Positions 63,256 through 64,000 of a stretch of DNA of 64,000 nucleotides are shown piece by piece. Source of the stretch: Planctomycetaceae bacterium (GTDB lineage: Bacteria; Planctomycetota; Planctomycetia; Planctomycetales; Planctomycetaceae); NCBI GenBank assembly GCA_041398785.1, contig JAWKUA010000027.1, forward strand, positions 7,278 through 71,277, in the 5' to 3' direction. The position numbers and the translations under genes are program-made. The notes beneath the pieces are model-generated. The model did not search any database. It had not been told where the DNA came from and was given only the letters and a program-made list of their open reading frames with translations. Position 1 is the stretch's first letter, and the number at the start of each line of letters is the position of its first letter.

Positions 63256-64000
63256 GCTCCACGCCGCCGGCGCTCGCCCCCCTGCACGCTCCTCGGTGTC
63301 CAGCAGCGTTGATCACGCTCCGTCCGGGTAAAGTGAAAAGTTACACCACCCTTTCAGAATACCCGAACGGACCGAATTGAACTGCAAACAAATGATGACC
63401 ACGGCGCCGCGTTCATGAGCGCACGGGGCGCCTGCGTCTTTTGAGAATTGTGTTCCGATGGACGTTTGCCTGACCGACGGTCCGCGTTGTTCAACCTTTC
63501 GGGTACTCACACCACGATCGCTGAACGTGGGGAATTCTTTCCTGAACGTCAGAGAGATTGTTAGACTTCTGATTACGGCAATCGTGTTCAGGTAGAATCA
63601 GAATCTCAAAGCGACCTGCGACAACCTCCTCAATCTCCTGCCCGGCGGGAGTGAACTTTCCGGGAGCGCTTCCCTGCCGCAGTCCGCGAGGTCTGAGGCA
63701 ATGCCGCGTGCGATTCACTTGTTCAGGACTTCATTTCTGCCGCGTCGTGACTGCGGCCGGCGAAACGTTCAGTCTTCACTTGCATCCGGCTTCGTCTGCG
63801 TTTGCCGTGATCGTTACCATATATTCCTGATCGATTGGGTATTTCGGTCATGGCACAGCGTCACGACAGAAGGTCGGCTGAGAACCGGTCCCTGGGACGA
63901 GCGGTGACGGCGCGTGTGACGGCTCACGATGGCGCGCACCTGAATGCCGCGCGCGCAGACGTGCATGTCGCACGCGCGGGCCTGCCTGGCGCACGTGCGA
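63256..64000. other. gene-free DNA upstream of the integrase
   Basis: 745 bases at the window edge. Short frames (about 63313-63510 and 63491-63718 on the minus strand, 63701-63907 on the plus strand) lack motifs and ribosome sites, and are not supported. The last 100 bases are very GC-rich with repeated gcgcac/gtgcg words. It may be the edge of an integrated element; no attachment site is evident. Confidence 0.4.

Noticed and set aside
63491..63907. Short frames near the window end
   Set aside because: No homology-like motifs, no ribosome site, and overlapping on opposite strands.

Overview
This window reads as chromosomal DNA from a planctomycete (Planctomycetota, probably Planctomycetales). 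It is GC-rich and densely coded. Several genes are of types I associate with that phylum: a very long Ser/Thr kinase with a C-terminal sulfatase-modifying-factor (FGE-like) domain, a DUF3352-like secreted protein, a redoxin/cytochrome c/PHM-like fusion, long secreted TPR proteins, and intergenic repeats whose spurious translation reads EGEAPAEP. The taxonomic call is an inference from gene content; no rRNA is present.

Layout. 1-5 kb: a SpoU/TrmH RNA methylase, a TPR lipoprotein and class II fructose-bisphosphate aldolase, whose leader holds a long hairpin. 5-14 kb: GYD protein, a giant secreted protein, an M28 peptidase, a nitrilase-family amidohydrolase, a degenerate sensor kinase and a Tat-exported beta-propeller. 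14-19 kb, minus strand: envelope protein, guaB, rsmA and a riboflavin synthase gene that carries a frameshift. 19-23 kb, minus strand: larC with a metal-binding His/Asp tail, a protein with five SPLDxIRA motifs, and an MDR-family reductase. 23-28 kb: intergenic palindromic repeats, a DUF255 thioredoxin-like protein and an amidase. 27.7-36.8 kb: a co-directional group of a kinase/P-loop/FGE-like receptor, an unknown protein, a double glycosyltransferase and a methyltransferase. 37-41 kb: ClpV-like AAA+ unfoldase and dCTP deaminase. 41.5-44.7 kb: cytochrome lipoprotein, trypsin-like protease, PfpI protein and cysteine-cluster protein, tightly packed. 44.9-45.3 kb: RNase P RNA (rnpB) on the minus strand. 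45.8-60.7 kb: DUF3352-like protein, 6-phosphofructokinase, TruC-like pseudouridine synthase, Tag glycosylase, a 1043-residue TPR protein, redoxin/PHM fusion, GlmU-like protein, RsmC-like methylase and ParB. 61-63.3 kb: mobile DNA, an IS630-type element read through a -1 frameshift and a divergent tyrosine recombinase. The last 745 bases hold no gene I can support.

Most genes are housekeeping: glycolysis (fba, pfk), purine and pyrimidine nucleotides (guaB, dcd), riboflavin, RNA modification (TrmH, RsmA, TruC, RsmC-like), RNase P, DNA repair (Tag) and segregation (ParB). The accessory interest lies in the 27.7-36.8 kb group, the ClpV-like protein without visible type VI partners, the SPLDxIRA protein, and the IS/integrase junction next to parB. 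I did not find a CRISPR array, tRNA or complete defence system.
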